Positions 52,476 through 60,965 of a stretch of DNA of 64,000 nucleotides are shown here, in pieces. The stretch spans positions 206,342 to 270,341 of the forward strand of contig NZ_JBBCAT010000006.1 in NCBI RefSeq assembly GCF_037203705.1, read 5' to 3'. Under the pieces are notes generated by a model. That model was not told where the DNA came from. It did no database searches and worked only from the letters and a program-made list of their open reading frames with translations. Both the position numbers and the translations under genes were made by a program. Numbering within the stretch: position 1 is the stretch's first letter; each line of letters begins with the position of its first letter. This DNA comes from Prosthecomicrobium sp. N25. Its GTDB lineage: Bacteria > Pseudomonadota > Alphaproteobacteria > Rhizobiales > Ancalomicrobiaceae.

Positions 52476-53650
52476 GCCGGTGCTCCGATGCGGTCTGGCG
52501 CCGTCCTGCCCGCGGGCCCGGTTGCGGCGAAGGAAGGGCGCAGCCGGGCGTATTCGGCGAGCGCGAGGGTCAGGTGGTAGAGGATCCGGGTTGGCATGGT
52601 GCCGCCGAGCGGCACGCCTTCAGGCGACAACCGGTTGATCCAGAGCGGCCCGCCGGCCGGCATGTGGTGGGCCAGGAGGACCTTGAGGAAGCGGTCGGCC
52701 GGGGCAGGGTCGGCGCCAAGCATCTCGGTTCTGGCCAGGGCCGCCTTGACGGCCTCGGTCTGCGGCCAGAGAAGTCGGTTCGGGTCGAGCACGCGGCCGC
52801 CGCGGTCGACCGCCTCGACGAGGTGGCCGGAGAGGTCCACGCCATGCGCTTCAGCCGTCTCCCAAAGGCGCTCGGCTGCGGCCCCGAGGTCGTCGCCGCG
52901 CCCGGTCAGGCGGCGATGGTGGAGAAGGAGCCAGACCCATTCCATATGATGGCCCGGTTCGCGCCAAGATCCGGCCGGGCCGTCCGCGGGGGCCAGCCCG
53001 GCATCGAGGAATTCCCGCAAAGTGCCGGTTGCCTCGTCGAGGAAGCGCGAGCGGAACAGCGCCACCACGGCCTCGGCGCGGTCGAGCCACAATTGGTCTC
53101 CGGTCGCCTCGAACCAGGCGTGCATCGCCTCCAGGAGATGCATATGAGGGTTCTGGCGCCGGGGCAGCCGCCGCGTGTCGTCCTCGAAGTAGCCTCCGGC
53201 CGCCGGGTCGGCGAGACGACGGTCGAGCGCCGCAAGGGTCGCGACCGCATCCGCCGGGGTGCGCGGGTCGCCGCTCGCCCGATACCACCAGGCGAGGCCA
53301 TGGAGCACGAAGCTCTGGTCGTAGAAATCCACGAGGCCGTCCCGAGTGCCGCCCGCTTCGGGGGCGGCCGCGCGCGCCCAGGCGCCGTCGTCGAGGCGGA
53401 ACCACTCTTCGAGGAAGGCGCGGAGGCGCCCGGCGGCGTGCAGGGCAAAAGGTCCCGCGCCGAGCCGGTGCGCGTGGCTGAGCACGTAGAGCATGCGTGC
53501 CTGGACGAGGAGAAGCCGTGACGTCTCCCGGATCTGCCCGCCGTCCTGGCCGAGCTCGGCGACGAAGCCGCCGTCCCGCGGGTCCCAGGCTGCCTCCGCC
53601 CACCAGGGCAGCAGCCGATCGAGGAGGAGGGTGCGCGTGTCGACGATCAT
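52472..53650 (-). CDS. AGE family epimerase/isomerase (N-acylglucosamine 2-epimerase fold)
   Basis: A 392-residue alpha/alpha-barrel protein. Family landmarks are GGFVAELGQDG near residue 26, VQARMLYVLSHAHRLG near residue 47, DFYDQSFVLHGLAWWY near residue 108, NPHMHLLEAMHAWFEATGD near residue 165 and GHHMEWVWLLLHH near residue 238; the histidines there form the catalytic site. Members epimerise or isomerise free sugars such as mannose, glucose or N-acylglucosamine. It overlaps the LacI gene upstream and the dehydrogenase downstream by four bases each. Confidence 0.92.
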   Translation of the reverse strand: MIVDTRTLLLDRLLPWWAEAAWDPRDGGFVAELGQDGGQIRETSRLLLVQARMLYVLSHAHRLGAGPFALHAAGRLRAFLEEWFRLDDGAWARAAAPEAGGTRDGLVDFYDQSFVLHGLAWWYRASGDPRTPADAVATLAALDRRLADPAAGGYFEDDTRRLPRRQNPHMHLLEAMHAWFEATGDQLWLDRAEAVVALFRSRFLDEATGTLREFLDAGLAPADGPAGSWREPGHHMEWVWLLLHHRRLTGRGDDLGAAAERLWETAEAHGVDLSGHLVEAVDRGGRVLDPNRLLWPQTEAVKAALARTEMLGADPAPADRFLKVLLAHHMPAGGPLWINRLSPEGVPLGGTMPTRILYHLTLALAEYARLRPSFAATGPAGRTAPDRIGAPA

Positions 53651-54723
53651 GCCGAGGCCACCCCGACCGAGGCGAGGGCCGCGGATAGCGCCGGGCCGCT
53701 GGACTCGCGAACGACCAGCCGGGGCGCCACGATGGACCTTTCCGGCGCACCCGTCGGATCCGCGATGCGCCGCATCAGGAGGTTGGCGGCGGCGCAGCCG
53801 ATCTCGGAGGGCTGGATCGCCACGGTGGTCAGGCTCGGGACCCACAACGCCGCATCCGCGATGCTGTCGAAGCCGACCACCGCCAGGTCCGCGCCGGGCC
53901 GCAGCCCGGCCTGGCGAACCCCGTGGATCACGCCCATCGCGACCGGGTCGTTGAAGCAGACAGCAGCCGTCGGGCGCACCGGGGCCGACAAGGCCGCCCT
54001 GATCGCCGCGGTTCCGTCCGCCAGGGTGTTGCGGCAGGCGAGGGTCGCCGGCTCCAGGCCGTGCCGGAGCATCGCGGTTCGATAGCCCGCCATGCGGTCG
54101 CGCGCGACCGAGTGGCTGGCCCCTCCGCCGACGAACACGACGCGGCGATGGCCTAGGCCGATCAGATGCTCGGTTGCCTGCTCGGTGCCGAGGCTGTTGT
54201 CTGTGCCGGCATAGTCGGTGACGGACCCCGGTACGAAACGCAGGGCCTGAACGCAGGGCAAGCCCCAACTGCCGATGCGGTCGAGCATGGCCGCCTCGGC
54301 GCCCTCGGCCGGACACAGGATCACCCCGTCGACCGCGTGCTCGCGAAAGCGCTCAAGGACTCGCCATTGCCGGGCGGGGTCCTCGCCCGTGTTGGCGATG
54401 AAGGCGAGCCGTCCGGCCGCATCGAGCGCCGCGTCCACCCCGGCGATGAACTCCGCGTAGAAGGGGCTCGTCAGGTCGACGACGACGAGCCCGACCGTGT
54501 CCGACCGCCGCCCGCGCATCCGGGCGGCTCCCCGGTCGTACACGTAGCCGAGCGCCTCGATGGCCGCGCGGACTCGGGCCCGGGTCGTGTCGGCCACCAG
54601 AGGACTCTTGCGCAGGACCAGCGACACTGTCGATCGCGAAACGCCCGCGTGGGCGGCGATCTCCGTGAGGGTCACCTTGCCGCGCGCGGATCCCCGATCC
54701 GCGGCGCCGCGATCCTGGTCCAC
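53647..54723 (-). CDS. LacI family transcriptional regulator, first gene of the TRAP operon
   Basis: A 358-residue repressor starting at GTG with GGAGGAG six bases before it; the upstream in-frame codons to 54948 are not protein-like. The helix-turn-helix VTLTEIAAHAGVSRSTVSLVLR is near residue 17, and the ligand domain carries VGLVVVDLTSPFYAEFIAGVD, GHRRVVFVGGGASHSVARDR and VVGFDSIADAALWVPSLTTV. A perfect palindromic operator lies 32 bases upstream. It is co-transcribed with the genes it presumably controls, since its stop overlaps the AGE start (ATGA). Confidence 0.94.
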   Translation of the reverse strand: MDQDRGAADRGSARGKVTLTEIAAHAGVSRSTVSLVLRKSPLVADTTRARVRAAIEALGYVYDRGAARMRGRRSDTVGLVVVDLTSPFYAEFIAGVDAALDAAGRLAFIANTGEDPARQWRVLERFREHAVDGVILCPAEGAEAAMLDRIGSWGLPCVQALRFVPGSVTDYAGTDNSLGTEQATEHLIGLGHRRVVFVGGGASHSVARDRMAGYRTAMLRHGLEPATLACRNTLADGTAAIRAALSAPVRPTAAVCFNDPVAMGVIHGVRQAGLRPGADLAVVGFDSIADAALWVPSLTTVAIQPSEIGCAAANLLMRRIADPTGAPERSIVAPRLVVRESSGPALSAALASVGVASA

Positions 54724-54754
54724 AAGCGTCTCCTCCGGATTCGGTCGATCTCTT

Positions 54755-54768
54755 TTGGATCGATCCAA
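54755..54768. promoter_or_regulatory. Perfect palindromic LacI-type operator
   Basis: TTGGATCGATCCAA is a perfect 14-bp palindrome with central CG, immediately upstream of the LacI gene's ribosome site. It is the expected target of that repressor and would place the entire operon under autoregulation. Confidence 0.72.
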
Positions 54769-55205
54769 TCTGGATGCGATAAAGCCACAGCCCGCCTTGT
54801 GAAACAAGGCCGGGTCCTCGGGCCGGGCATCGGGGAAGTCGAGGGAGAGGAGTAGCGCTTGGAGATGCTGGATTCCCACGATCCTCTTCACTTGATCAAA
54901 AAACATACGTCGTAGCCTTAATTCGATCCGCGCAGCCGGCCTCTGCACGCCTCGTCAACTCGAGCGTTGATTGGCCAAGACGTCGGAACACCGAGTCTCG
55001 GGCCGCCAAGAACCGACCGGCGTCACGCGGCGCAGTTTGCTGGACCAGCTTTTCGACGCCGCCCCGCCTCTCGCAAGGTTGAGCCGGCTTCCGGGAAACG
55101 ACGACTTGCCGTCTTTACGGTATCGGCATCTAATCGGTTACGGGGAGGATGTGGCCAGGACGATCGAGGGTGCCTGCCATGTGTGCGTTCTTCAGGGAGA
55201 GTACG
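54769..55205. other. Intergenic region between the LacI operon and the secreted-protein gene
   Basis: These 437 bases lie between divergent genes. A seven-bp hairpin GCCTTGT-GAA-ACAAGGC is at 54794-54810. Around 54890-54920 the sequence is AT-rich and may carry a promoter. No gene is supported. Confidence 0.5.
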
Positions 55206-55586
55206 ATGATCGTCGAGAAGGTGTCCGTGGCTTTCCTCGCCAGCGCCGCTCTGGCACTGGCGGCCCTGCCGATCACGAGCGAGGCGGCCTACGCCGGCAA
55301 GGGCCATGGCGGCGGCAACCACGGGCACGCTGCGGGCAAGGGCAAAGGCAAGGTCTGGCGCCACGGCCACCACCATCCGGGCCGATACGGGGGCCCGGTC
55401 GTGGTCGGTTTCGGATACGGCGCCCCCTACTACGGCTACGGCCCGGCGTCCTACGGCTACGCCCCGACCTACTACGGGCCCTACGGGTTCGGGGTGCCCT
55501 ATCGCCCCTATGACCGCCCCTATTACTACGGCCCGACCTGCCACTGGAGCATGACGAGGAACAGCACGAAGTACATCTGCCGCTGA
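55206..55586 (+). CDS. Small secreted Gly/Tyr/His-rich protein
   Basis: A 126-residue protein with a signal peptide (residues 1-29; SVAFLASAALALAALPITS). The mature part begins with a Gly/His/Lys-rich segment (KGHGGGNHGHAAGKGKG), then a Gly/Tyr repeat region (GYGAPYYGYGP, ASYGYAPTYYGPYG) and a C-terminal pair of cysteines (CHWSM and YICR) that could form a disulfide. GGGAG six bases before the ATG fixes the start. The composition suggests a surface or metal-binding protein. Such proteins are common in this group and have no assigned function. Confidence 0.82.
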   Translation: MIVEKVSVAFLASAALALAALPITSEAAYAGKGHGGGNHGHAAGKGKGKVWRHGHHHPGRYGGPVVVGFGYGAPYYGYGPASYGYAPTYYGPYGFGVPYRPYDRPYYYGPTCHWSMTRNSTKYICR

Positions 55587-55805
55587 GACCGGTCCTCGGC
55601 ATGGGGCGCGGCGTCGCCCTCGCCCGTTGCGCCCCACGGACGAGCGGGGCCCGGGGGCGGTCCCTTCGCGCGCCACCCCATCCGCCGCTATCGAGGAGCG
55701 CCGGCCACCGCGGAGGCGCTGCCGATCCGGCGACGCCTGGCGAACCGCCGAGGACCCTTCGGGCGCGCGGCGAGGCCCCTGGGGGCCCGGATCCCGTGCG
55801 GGGCG

Positions 55806-57092
55806 TCAGCCCCGCGCCGCGACCAGCGCCGTTTCGAGGGCGTTCAGCCCCTCCTCCAGGACGGCATCCGACACCGTGAGCGGGACCAGGATCCGGATCG
55901 CGTTCCCGAAGACACCGCAGGTTAGCAGGATCAGTCCGGCCTCGAGCGCGGCCGCAGCGACGCGCCGGGTCGCCTCCGCGTCGGGCTCGTGGGCGCCGTG
56001 CGACTTGACCACGTCGAAGCCGATCATGGCGCCGCGTCCGCGGATCGCCGCGATCGGCACCATGTCGTTGCGGCGCGCGAAGCCTTCGAGCTTCGCCTTG
56101 ATGGCCGCCCCGAGCGCGTTCGCGCGGTCGAGCAGCTTCTCCTCCTCGATCACGTCCAGAACGGCGAGCGCCGCCGCGCAGGCGATCGGCGATCCCGCAT
56201 AGGTGCCGCCGAGGCCGCCCGGCTCGGGCGCGTCCATGATCGCGGCGCGGCCGAGCACGCCGGAGATCGGGAAGCCGCCGCCCAGGGACTTGGCCATGGT
56301 CACCATGTCGGGCTCGACGCCCGTATGCTCCATGGCGAAGAGCTTGCCGGTGCGCCCGAAGCCGGTCTGCACCTCGTCGGCGACGAGAACGATGCCGTGA
56401 TCGTCGCAGATCTTGCGAAGCGCCACGAAGAGTTCGGTCGGCGTCTCGTAGAAGCCGCCTTCGCCCTGGACGGGCTCCACCACGATCGCCGCCACCCGCT
56501 CGGGCTCGATGTCGGCGCGGAACAGGAACGCGAGGGCGTCGAGCGCCTGCTTCACCGTGACGCCGTGATACTCGTTCGGGAAGGGCAGGTGCCACACCTC
56601 GGCCGGCATCGGGCCGAACTTCTTCTTGTAGGGCAGCACCTTGCCGGTCATCGCCATGGTCAGCATGGTGCGTCCGTGGAAGGCGCCCGTGAAGGTGATC
56701 ACGCCGCTGCGGCCGGTATGGGCCCGCGCGATCTTGACCGCGTTCTCCAGCGCCTCGCCGCCGGTGGTGAAGAAGATCGTCTTGGCCGGCCCCGAGAAGG
56801 GGGCGCGCGCATTGAGCCTCTCGGCCAGCTCGATGTAGGGCTCGTAGGCGTTGACCTGGAAGGCGGTGTGCGTGAAGCGCCGCATCTGCGCCTCCACGGC
56901 CGCCATCACCTTGGGATGACGGTGCCCCGTGTTCAGGACCGCGATGCCACCCGCGAAGTCGACGAAGCGCCGGCCTTCGACGTCCCAGATCTCGGCATTC
57001 TCGGCCCGGTCCGCGTAGACCGGGGTGGCGGTGGAGACGCCGCGGGGAACGGCGGCGGCGCGGCGGGCGAGAAGAGCGGCATTGGTGGTCAT
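55806..57092 (-). CDS. gabT: 4-aminobutyrate--2-oxoglutarate aminotransferase (class III)
   Basis: A 428-residue PLP-dependent class III aminotransferase. Landmarks are FVDFAGGIAVLNTGHRHPKV, FFTTGGEALENAVKIAR near residue 105, AFHGRTMLTMAMTGK, the ADEVQTGFGRTG cofactor segment and the PLP-lysine region TMAKSLGGGFPISGV. The sequence and length fit GabT, which converts GABA to succinate semialdehyde, although other omega-aminotransferases look similar. It diverges from a LysR gene, with polyamine-type transport genes beyond it. Putrescine catabolism through GABA would connect them. Confidence 0.9.
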   Translation of the reverse strand: MTTNAALLARRAAAVPRGVSTATPVYADRAENAEIWDVEGRRFVDFAGGIAVLNTGHRHPKVMAAVEAQMRRFTHTAFQVNAYEPYIELAERLNARAPFSGPAKTIFFTTGGEALENAVKIARAHTGRSGVITFTGAFHGRTMLTMAMTGKVLPYKKKFGPMPAEVWHLPFPNEYHGVTVKQALDALAFLFRADIEPERVAAIVVEPVQGEGGFYETPTELFVALRKICDDHGIVLVADEVQTGFGRTGKLFAMEHTGVEPDMVTMAKSLGGGFPISGVLGRAAIMDAPEPGGLGGTYAGSPIACAAALAVLDVIEEEKLLDRANALGAAIKAKLEGFARRNDMVPIAAIRGRGAMIGFDVVKSHGAHEPDAEATRRVAAAALEAGLILLTCGVFGNAIRILVPLTVSDAVLEEGLNALETALVAARG

Positions 57093-57175
57093 GGCGAGGA
57101 ATACCCGGTGATCGGACGGTGCGACCAGTTTCCCCCATGACGACGCTTCGTGGCAGGCGCTTTCTTTCGGGCTCT

Positions 57176-57196
57176 GTGGTGCTATCTTGGCACCAC
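57176..57196. promoter_or_regulatory. LysR-type binding site (T-N11-A) between gabT and its regulator
   Basis: GTGGTGC-TATCTTG-GCACCAC has perfect seven-base arms and contains T-N11-A (57180 to 57192) inside a dyad, the classic LysR target. It lies 84 bases from the gabT ATG and 19 bases upstream of the LysR ATG, ideal for divergent control. Confidence 0.68.
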
Positions 57197-57214
57197 TCCA
57201 CAAGGGAAACCGCG

Positions 57215-58198
57215 ATGGCGAAGCCGCGAGGAGGCTCCGGTCGGGCGAAAGGGACGTCGGACGGCGGGATCGGCGAGGACGACCGTCGCCGCCGCCTGCC
57301 GCCGCTCTCCATGCTCCGGGCCTTCGAGGCAGTCGGCCGCCACGGTTCGATGCGCAAGGCGGCGGAGGACCTCGGGGTCTGCCACACGGTGGTGTCCCGC
57401 CACGTCCAGAACCTGCAGGACTGGTTCGGCACCCGGCTCGTGGAGACCGGCCCGCGCGGCGTCGCGCTGACCGAACAGGGCAGCCTGGTCTACACCGCGA
57501 CGTCCGCCGCCTTCGACCGCATCGCCGAGGCCACGGCCGAACTCAGGCCCGACCGGGCGGGCGCCCGGCAGCTCCGGCTGTGGTGCGTGCCCGGTCTGGC
57601 CTCGCGCTGGCTGCCGCCGCGCCTGTCCGACCTCCAGGCCGCGCTGCCCGGCGTCGAGATCGTCGTGCGGGCGACGGTCGAGCGGCCGGACCTGAAGCGC
57701 GGCGACGCCGATGCCGCGATCTGCTTCGGCGAACTCCCGCCCGAGGGCGGCCGCAGCCAGCTCCTCGAGCGGACGAGGATCTTCCCGGTCGCCTCCCCGG
57801 AGTGGATCGCCCGTCAGCCCCCGATCCGAACGCTGGACGATCTGTCCCGGTGCTTCCTGATCCACGAGGACAGCCGCGACCAGTGGCGGCGCTTCTTCCG
57901 CTCCGCCGGCCACGAGCCGCCGACCACTCTGCACGGCCCGCGCCTCTGGTACGCCTCCTCCGCCCACGAGGCGGCCCTCGCCGGCCAGGGCGTCGCGCTC
58001 GCCACCCGTCTGCAGGCCGCCGACGATCTCGTCGCCGGTCGGCTCGTCGAGCTCCTGCAGACCGAGGTCTGCCTCGGCGGCTACTGGTTCGTCGCGCCGG
58101 AGCAGCGGTGGGATGCGGCGGTGATCCTGCGCCTGCGCCAATGGTTCGCATCCAGCGTGGCCACCACCGAAGGCGGGCTGGTGCCGGTCGAGGACTGA
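57215..58198 (+). CDS. LysR family transcriptional regulator (GcvA-like)
   Basis: A 327-residue LysR regulator with a basic 25-residue leader before the helix-turn-helix (PPLSMLRAFEAVGRHGSMRKAAEDLGVCHTVVSRHVQNLQ). The effector domain begins near residue 115 with LRLWCVPGLASRWLPPRL and carries GQGVALATRLQAADDLVAGRL. These are features of the GcvA-like subgroup. It is divergent from gabT and upstream of a polyamine-type ABC operon, so it may control both sides. The ATG follows AAGGG at slightly long spacing; no better start was seen. Confidence 0.92.
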   Translation: MAKPRGGSGRAKGTSDGGIGEDDRRRRLPPLSMLRAFEAVGRHGSMRKAAEDLGVCHTVVSRHVQNLQDWFGTRLVETGPRGVALTEQGSLVYTATSAAFDRIAEATAELRPDRAGARQLRLWCVPGLASRWLPPRLSDLQAALPGVEIVVRATVERPDLKRGDADAAICFGELPPEGGRSQLLERTRIFPVASPEWIARQPPIRTLDDLSRCFLIHEDSRDQWRRFFRSAGHEPPTTLHGPRLWYASSAHEAALAGQGVALATRLQAADDLVAGRLVELLQTEVCLGGYWFVAPEQRWDAAVILRLRQWFASSVATTEGGLVPVED

Positions 58199-58580
58199 TC
58201 CCCCGCATCCGACGCTCGAGCCTCGCTCCGTCTCTGCCGGGCCCGCGCCGGCCGTCCGCGCGAGCGGTCGAGCCGGTCTCGTGGACGAACCCTTTCCCGG
58301 CCGCGCACGCCGCTCCGGAGCACGGATCCGTACGGGAATGGTGCGCGGCGGGTTCGGCTGGTGCCGTTGGAGCAACACTGCGGTCGTTAAAAAGCGTTTG
58401 TCCGGCCCTCGCGGGGTGATTAGCTTCCTGCCGGGCTCGACGGTTCCGTGGGGCGCTCGGCAGGAGGGTCATGGGGGCGCGGGGGCGTCTCCGGGACTGG
58501 AGCGGGTGTCATCGCGACGGCGCGGGGGCGCGATCGGGACATCGAGGGACGCCGAGCAAGTCCGGCGGAGGAGAATTGCC
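58199..58580 (+). other. Intergenic region upstream of the polyamine-type operon
   Basis: The 382-base gap contains a weak promoter-like pair, TTGTCC (58398-58403) and TTAGCT (58420-58425), spaced 16 bases. The rest is GC-rich with no gene or repeat recognised. Confidence 0.4.
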
Positions 58581-59711
58581 GTGAACAAGCCCTTGGTCGC
58601 CGGCGGCGCTCGCGACATCGCGCGGGCATCGACCCTCGTCGCCTTCCGGGGCGTGTCGAAGACCTACGACGGCAAGACCCACGTGGTGAAGGACCTCGAC
58701 CTGGCGATCGGCAAGGGCGAGTTCCTGACCCTGCTGGGACCCTCAGGCTCCGGCAAGACGACCTGCCTGATGATGCTGGCGGGATTCGAGGTGCCGACCT
58801 CGGGCGAGATCTATCTGGCCGACCGGCCGCTCTCGAAGAAGCCGCCCCACGAGCGCGGTATCGGCATGGTCTTCCAGAACTACGCCCTGTTCCCGCACAT
58901 GACCGTCGCCCAGAACATCGCGTTCCCGCTCGAGGTGCGCCGGATGGGCCGCGCCGAGGTGAAGGACAAGGTGGCGCGCGCGCTCGACATGGTGCGCCTC
59001 CCGCATGTCGCCGATCGCAAGCCGAGCCAGTTGTCCGGCGGCCAGCAGCAGCGCATCGCCCTCGCCCGCGCGCTCGTCTTCGAGCCCGAGATCGTGCTCA
59101 TGGACGAGCCGCTCGGCGCGCTCGACAAGCAATTGCGCGAGCACATGCAGTACGAGATCCGCTCGCTGCACATGTCGCTCGGCCTCACGATGGTCTACGT
59201 CACCCACGACCAGTCCGAGGCCTTGACCATGTCGGACCGGATCGCGGTGTTCGCCGGCGGCCACATCCGCCAGGTCGCGGACCCGCGCAGCCTCTACCAG
59301 GAGCCCGCGGACGGCCTGGTCGCCACCTTCGTGGGCGAGTCCAACCGCTTCGACGGGACCATTCTCGGGCGAAGCGGCGACACGGTGACGGTCGGGACGG
59401 TCGGGGGTGCCCGGATCGAGGCGCAAGCGGTCGACGTCGGGGCGGCGGGACCCTGTGCCGTCATCGTCCGTCCGGAGCACATCCGCATCGGCCCCGCGGC
59501 GGACGGCCTCCCGGACTCGATCCCCGGACGCGTGGTCGACGTCGTCTATCACGGCGATCACCTCCAGGTTCACATATCCGCCGGCGGCCTCGACGTGGTG
59601 GCCAAGCAGCCGGCCCACGGCCTGCCCGCACCCGACGTCGGGGTGGAGACCCGCTTCGGCTTCGCCCGGGACCATGCCCGCGCCTACGACCCCGCGCGCA
59701 CCGACCACTAG
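58581..59711 (+). CDS. Polyamine-type ABC transporter ATP-binding protein (PotA type)
   Basis: A 376-residue ATPase with Walker A GPSGSGKTTCLMM, signature LSGGQQQRIALARAL, Walker B IVLMDEPLGALD and H-loop VTHDQ, and the TOBE domain with VIVRPEHIRIG at the C terminus. GTG is the start, with GGAGG nine bases before it; the long upstream in-frame stretch is not protein-like. It opens an operon with a PotD-like binding protein and two permeases. The likely substrate is a polyamine or related amine. Confidence 0.93.
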   Translation: MNKPLVAGGARDIARASTLVAFRGVSKTYDGKTHVVKDLDLAIGKGEFLTLLGPSGSGKTTCLMMLAGFEVPTSGEIYLADRPLSKKPPHERGIGMVFQNYALFPHMTVAQNIAFPLEVRRMGRAEVKDKVARALDMVRLPHVADRKPSQLSGGQQQRIALARALVFEPEIVLMDEPLGALDKQLREHMQYEIRSLHMSLGLTMVYVTHDQSEALTMSDRIAVFAGGHIRQVADPRSLYQEPADGLVATFVGESNRFDGTILGRSGDTVTVGTVGGARIEAQAVDVGAAGPCAVIVRPEHIRIGPAADGLPDSIPGRVVDVVYHGDHLQVHISAGGLDVVAKQPAHGLPAPDVGVETRFGFARDHARAYDPARTDH

Positions 59712-59803
59712 GCCGACGACCGACCGCAGAGGTCGGCCGGCGGCCTCCCGCCCCAGCGGCGGCCCTCGATCACCCGGACTACGAAACCTCAGGGAGAAAA
59801 GTC

Positions 59804-60856
59804 ATGAAGCGCAGTCACATGATCGCCGCGACCGCGGCCCTCGTCCTCGGCGTCGGCGCCGTCGCGCAGGCCGCGTCCGGCAAGCTGGTGGTGGTGTCCT
59901 GGGGCGGCGCCTACCAGGACGCCCAGAAGATCGTCTACTTCGAGCCCGCCAAGGCCGCGGGCGTCGACATGATCGACGAAAGCTGGGACGGCGGCGTCGG
60001 CGTGCTGCGCGCCAAGGTCCAGGGCGGCAACGCCGGCTGGGACGTGGTGCAGGTCGAATCCGACGAGCTCGAGATCGGCTGCGAGGAGGGCCTCTACGAG
60101 AAGCTCGACTTCGCCCGGATCGGCGGCCAGGACGCCTATCTGCCGGATGCCGTCCACAAGTGCGGCGTCGGCGCGATCCTGTACGACTTCGTGCTCGGCT
60201 ACGACAAGGACAAGATCCCGGCCGACAAGGCGCCGAAATCCTGGGCCGACTTCTTCGACACGAAGACCTGGCCGGGCAAGCGGGCGCTGCGCATGGGCGC
60301 CAAGACGACCCTCGAGATCGCGCTCATGGCCGACGGCGTGCCGGCCGACAAGGTCTACGAGGTGCTGAAGACCGACGCCGGGGTCGATCGTGCCTTCAAG
60401 AAGCTCGACACCATCAAGAAGGACCTCATCTTCTGGAAGTCCGGCGCCCAGCCGCCGCAGTTCCTGGCCTCCGGCGAGGTGGTCATGACCTCGGTCTACA
60501 ACGGCCGCATCGACGCCGCCAACAAGAAGGACAAGCGCAACTTCGGCATCGTCTGGAACCAGGCGCTCTACACGCTCGACAGCTGGGTCATCCTCAAGGG
60601 CTCGCCCAATGTCGAGGCGGCCTACAAGTTCCTGGCCGTCGTGGGCAAGCCCGAGAACCAGGCCAAGCTGCCGAACCACATCGCCTACGGGGTCACCACC
60701 AAGGCCGCGACGCCGCTCATCGACCCCAAGGCCTTGGCCGATCTGCCGACCGCGCCCGCGAACCTCGCCAAGGCCAAGCTCATCGACACCGAGTTCTGGA
60801 TCGAGAACAACGACAAGCTCGCCGAGCGCTTCAACAAGTGGGCGGCGGTGAACTGA
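59804..60856 (+). CDS. Polyamine-type ABC transporter substrate-binding protein (PotD-like)
   Basis: A 350-residue periplasmic binding protein with a signal peptide (residues 1-23, ending AQA). Landmarks are LVVVSWGGAYQDAQKIVYF near residue 28, WADFFDTKTWPGKRALRMG near residue 145 and VYNGRIDAANK near residue 238, the pattern of the spermidine/putrescine-binding family. AGGGAGA precedes the ATG at good spacing. It lies 92 bases after the ATPase gene and about 110 before the first permease. Confidence 0.93.
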   Translation: MKRSHMIAATAALVLGVGAVAQAASGKLVVVSWGGAYQDAQKIVYFEPAKAAGVDMIDESWDGGVGVLRAKVQGGNAGWDVVQVESDELEIGCEEGLYEKLDFARIGGQDAYLPDAVHKCGVGAILYDFVLGYDKDKIPADKAPKSWADFFDTKTWPGKRALRMGAKTTLEIALMADGVPADKVYEVLKTDAGVDRAFKKLDTIKKDLIFWKSGAQPPQFLASGEVVMTSVYNGRIDAANKKDKRNFGIVWNQALYTLDSWVILKGSPNVEAAYKFLAVVGKPENQAKLPNHIAYGVTTKAATPLIDPKALADLPTAPANLAKAKLIDTEFWIENNDKLAERFNKWAAVN

Positions 60857-60904
60857 TCGTCCCCCGAGATCGGGCGGCGCTCGTCCGCCCGGGTCGTCGC
60901 CCGG

Positions 60905-60937
60905 CCCGCCCGGCGCTCGAGGCGCCGCGCGGGCGGG
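60905..60937 (+). repeat. GC-rich hairpin between binding-protein and permease genes
   Basis: CCCGCC...GGCGC-TCGAG-GCGCC...GGGCGGG forms an imperfect GC-rich stem-loop 50 bases after the binding-protein stop. Without a T-run it is more likely a 3' stabiliser for abundant binding-protein mRNA than a terminator. Confidence 0.5.
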
Positions 60938-60965
60938 TTCCGCCGCCATCACGGAACGGCTTGCC

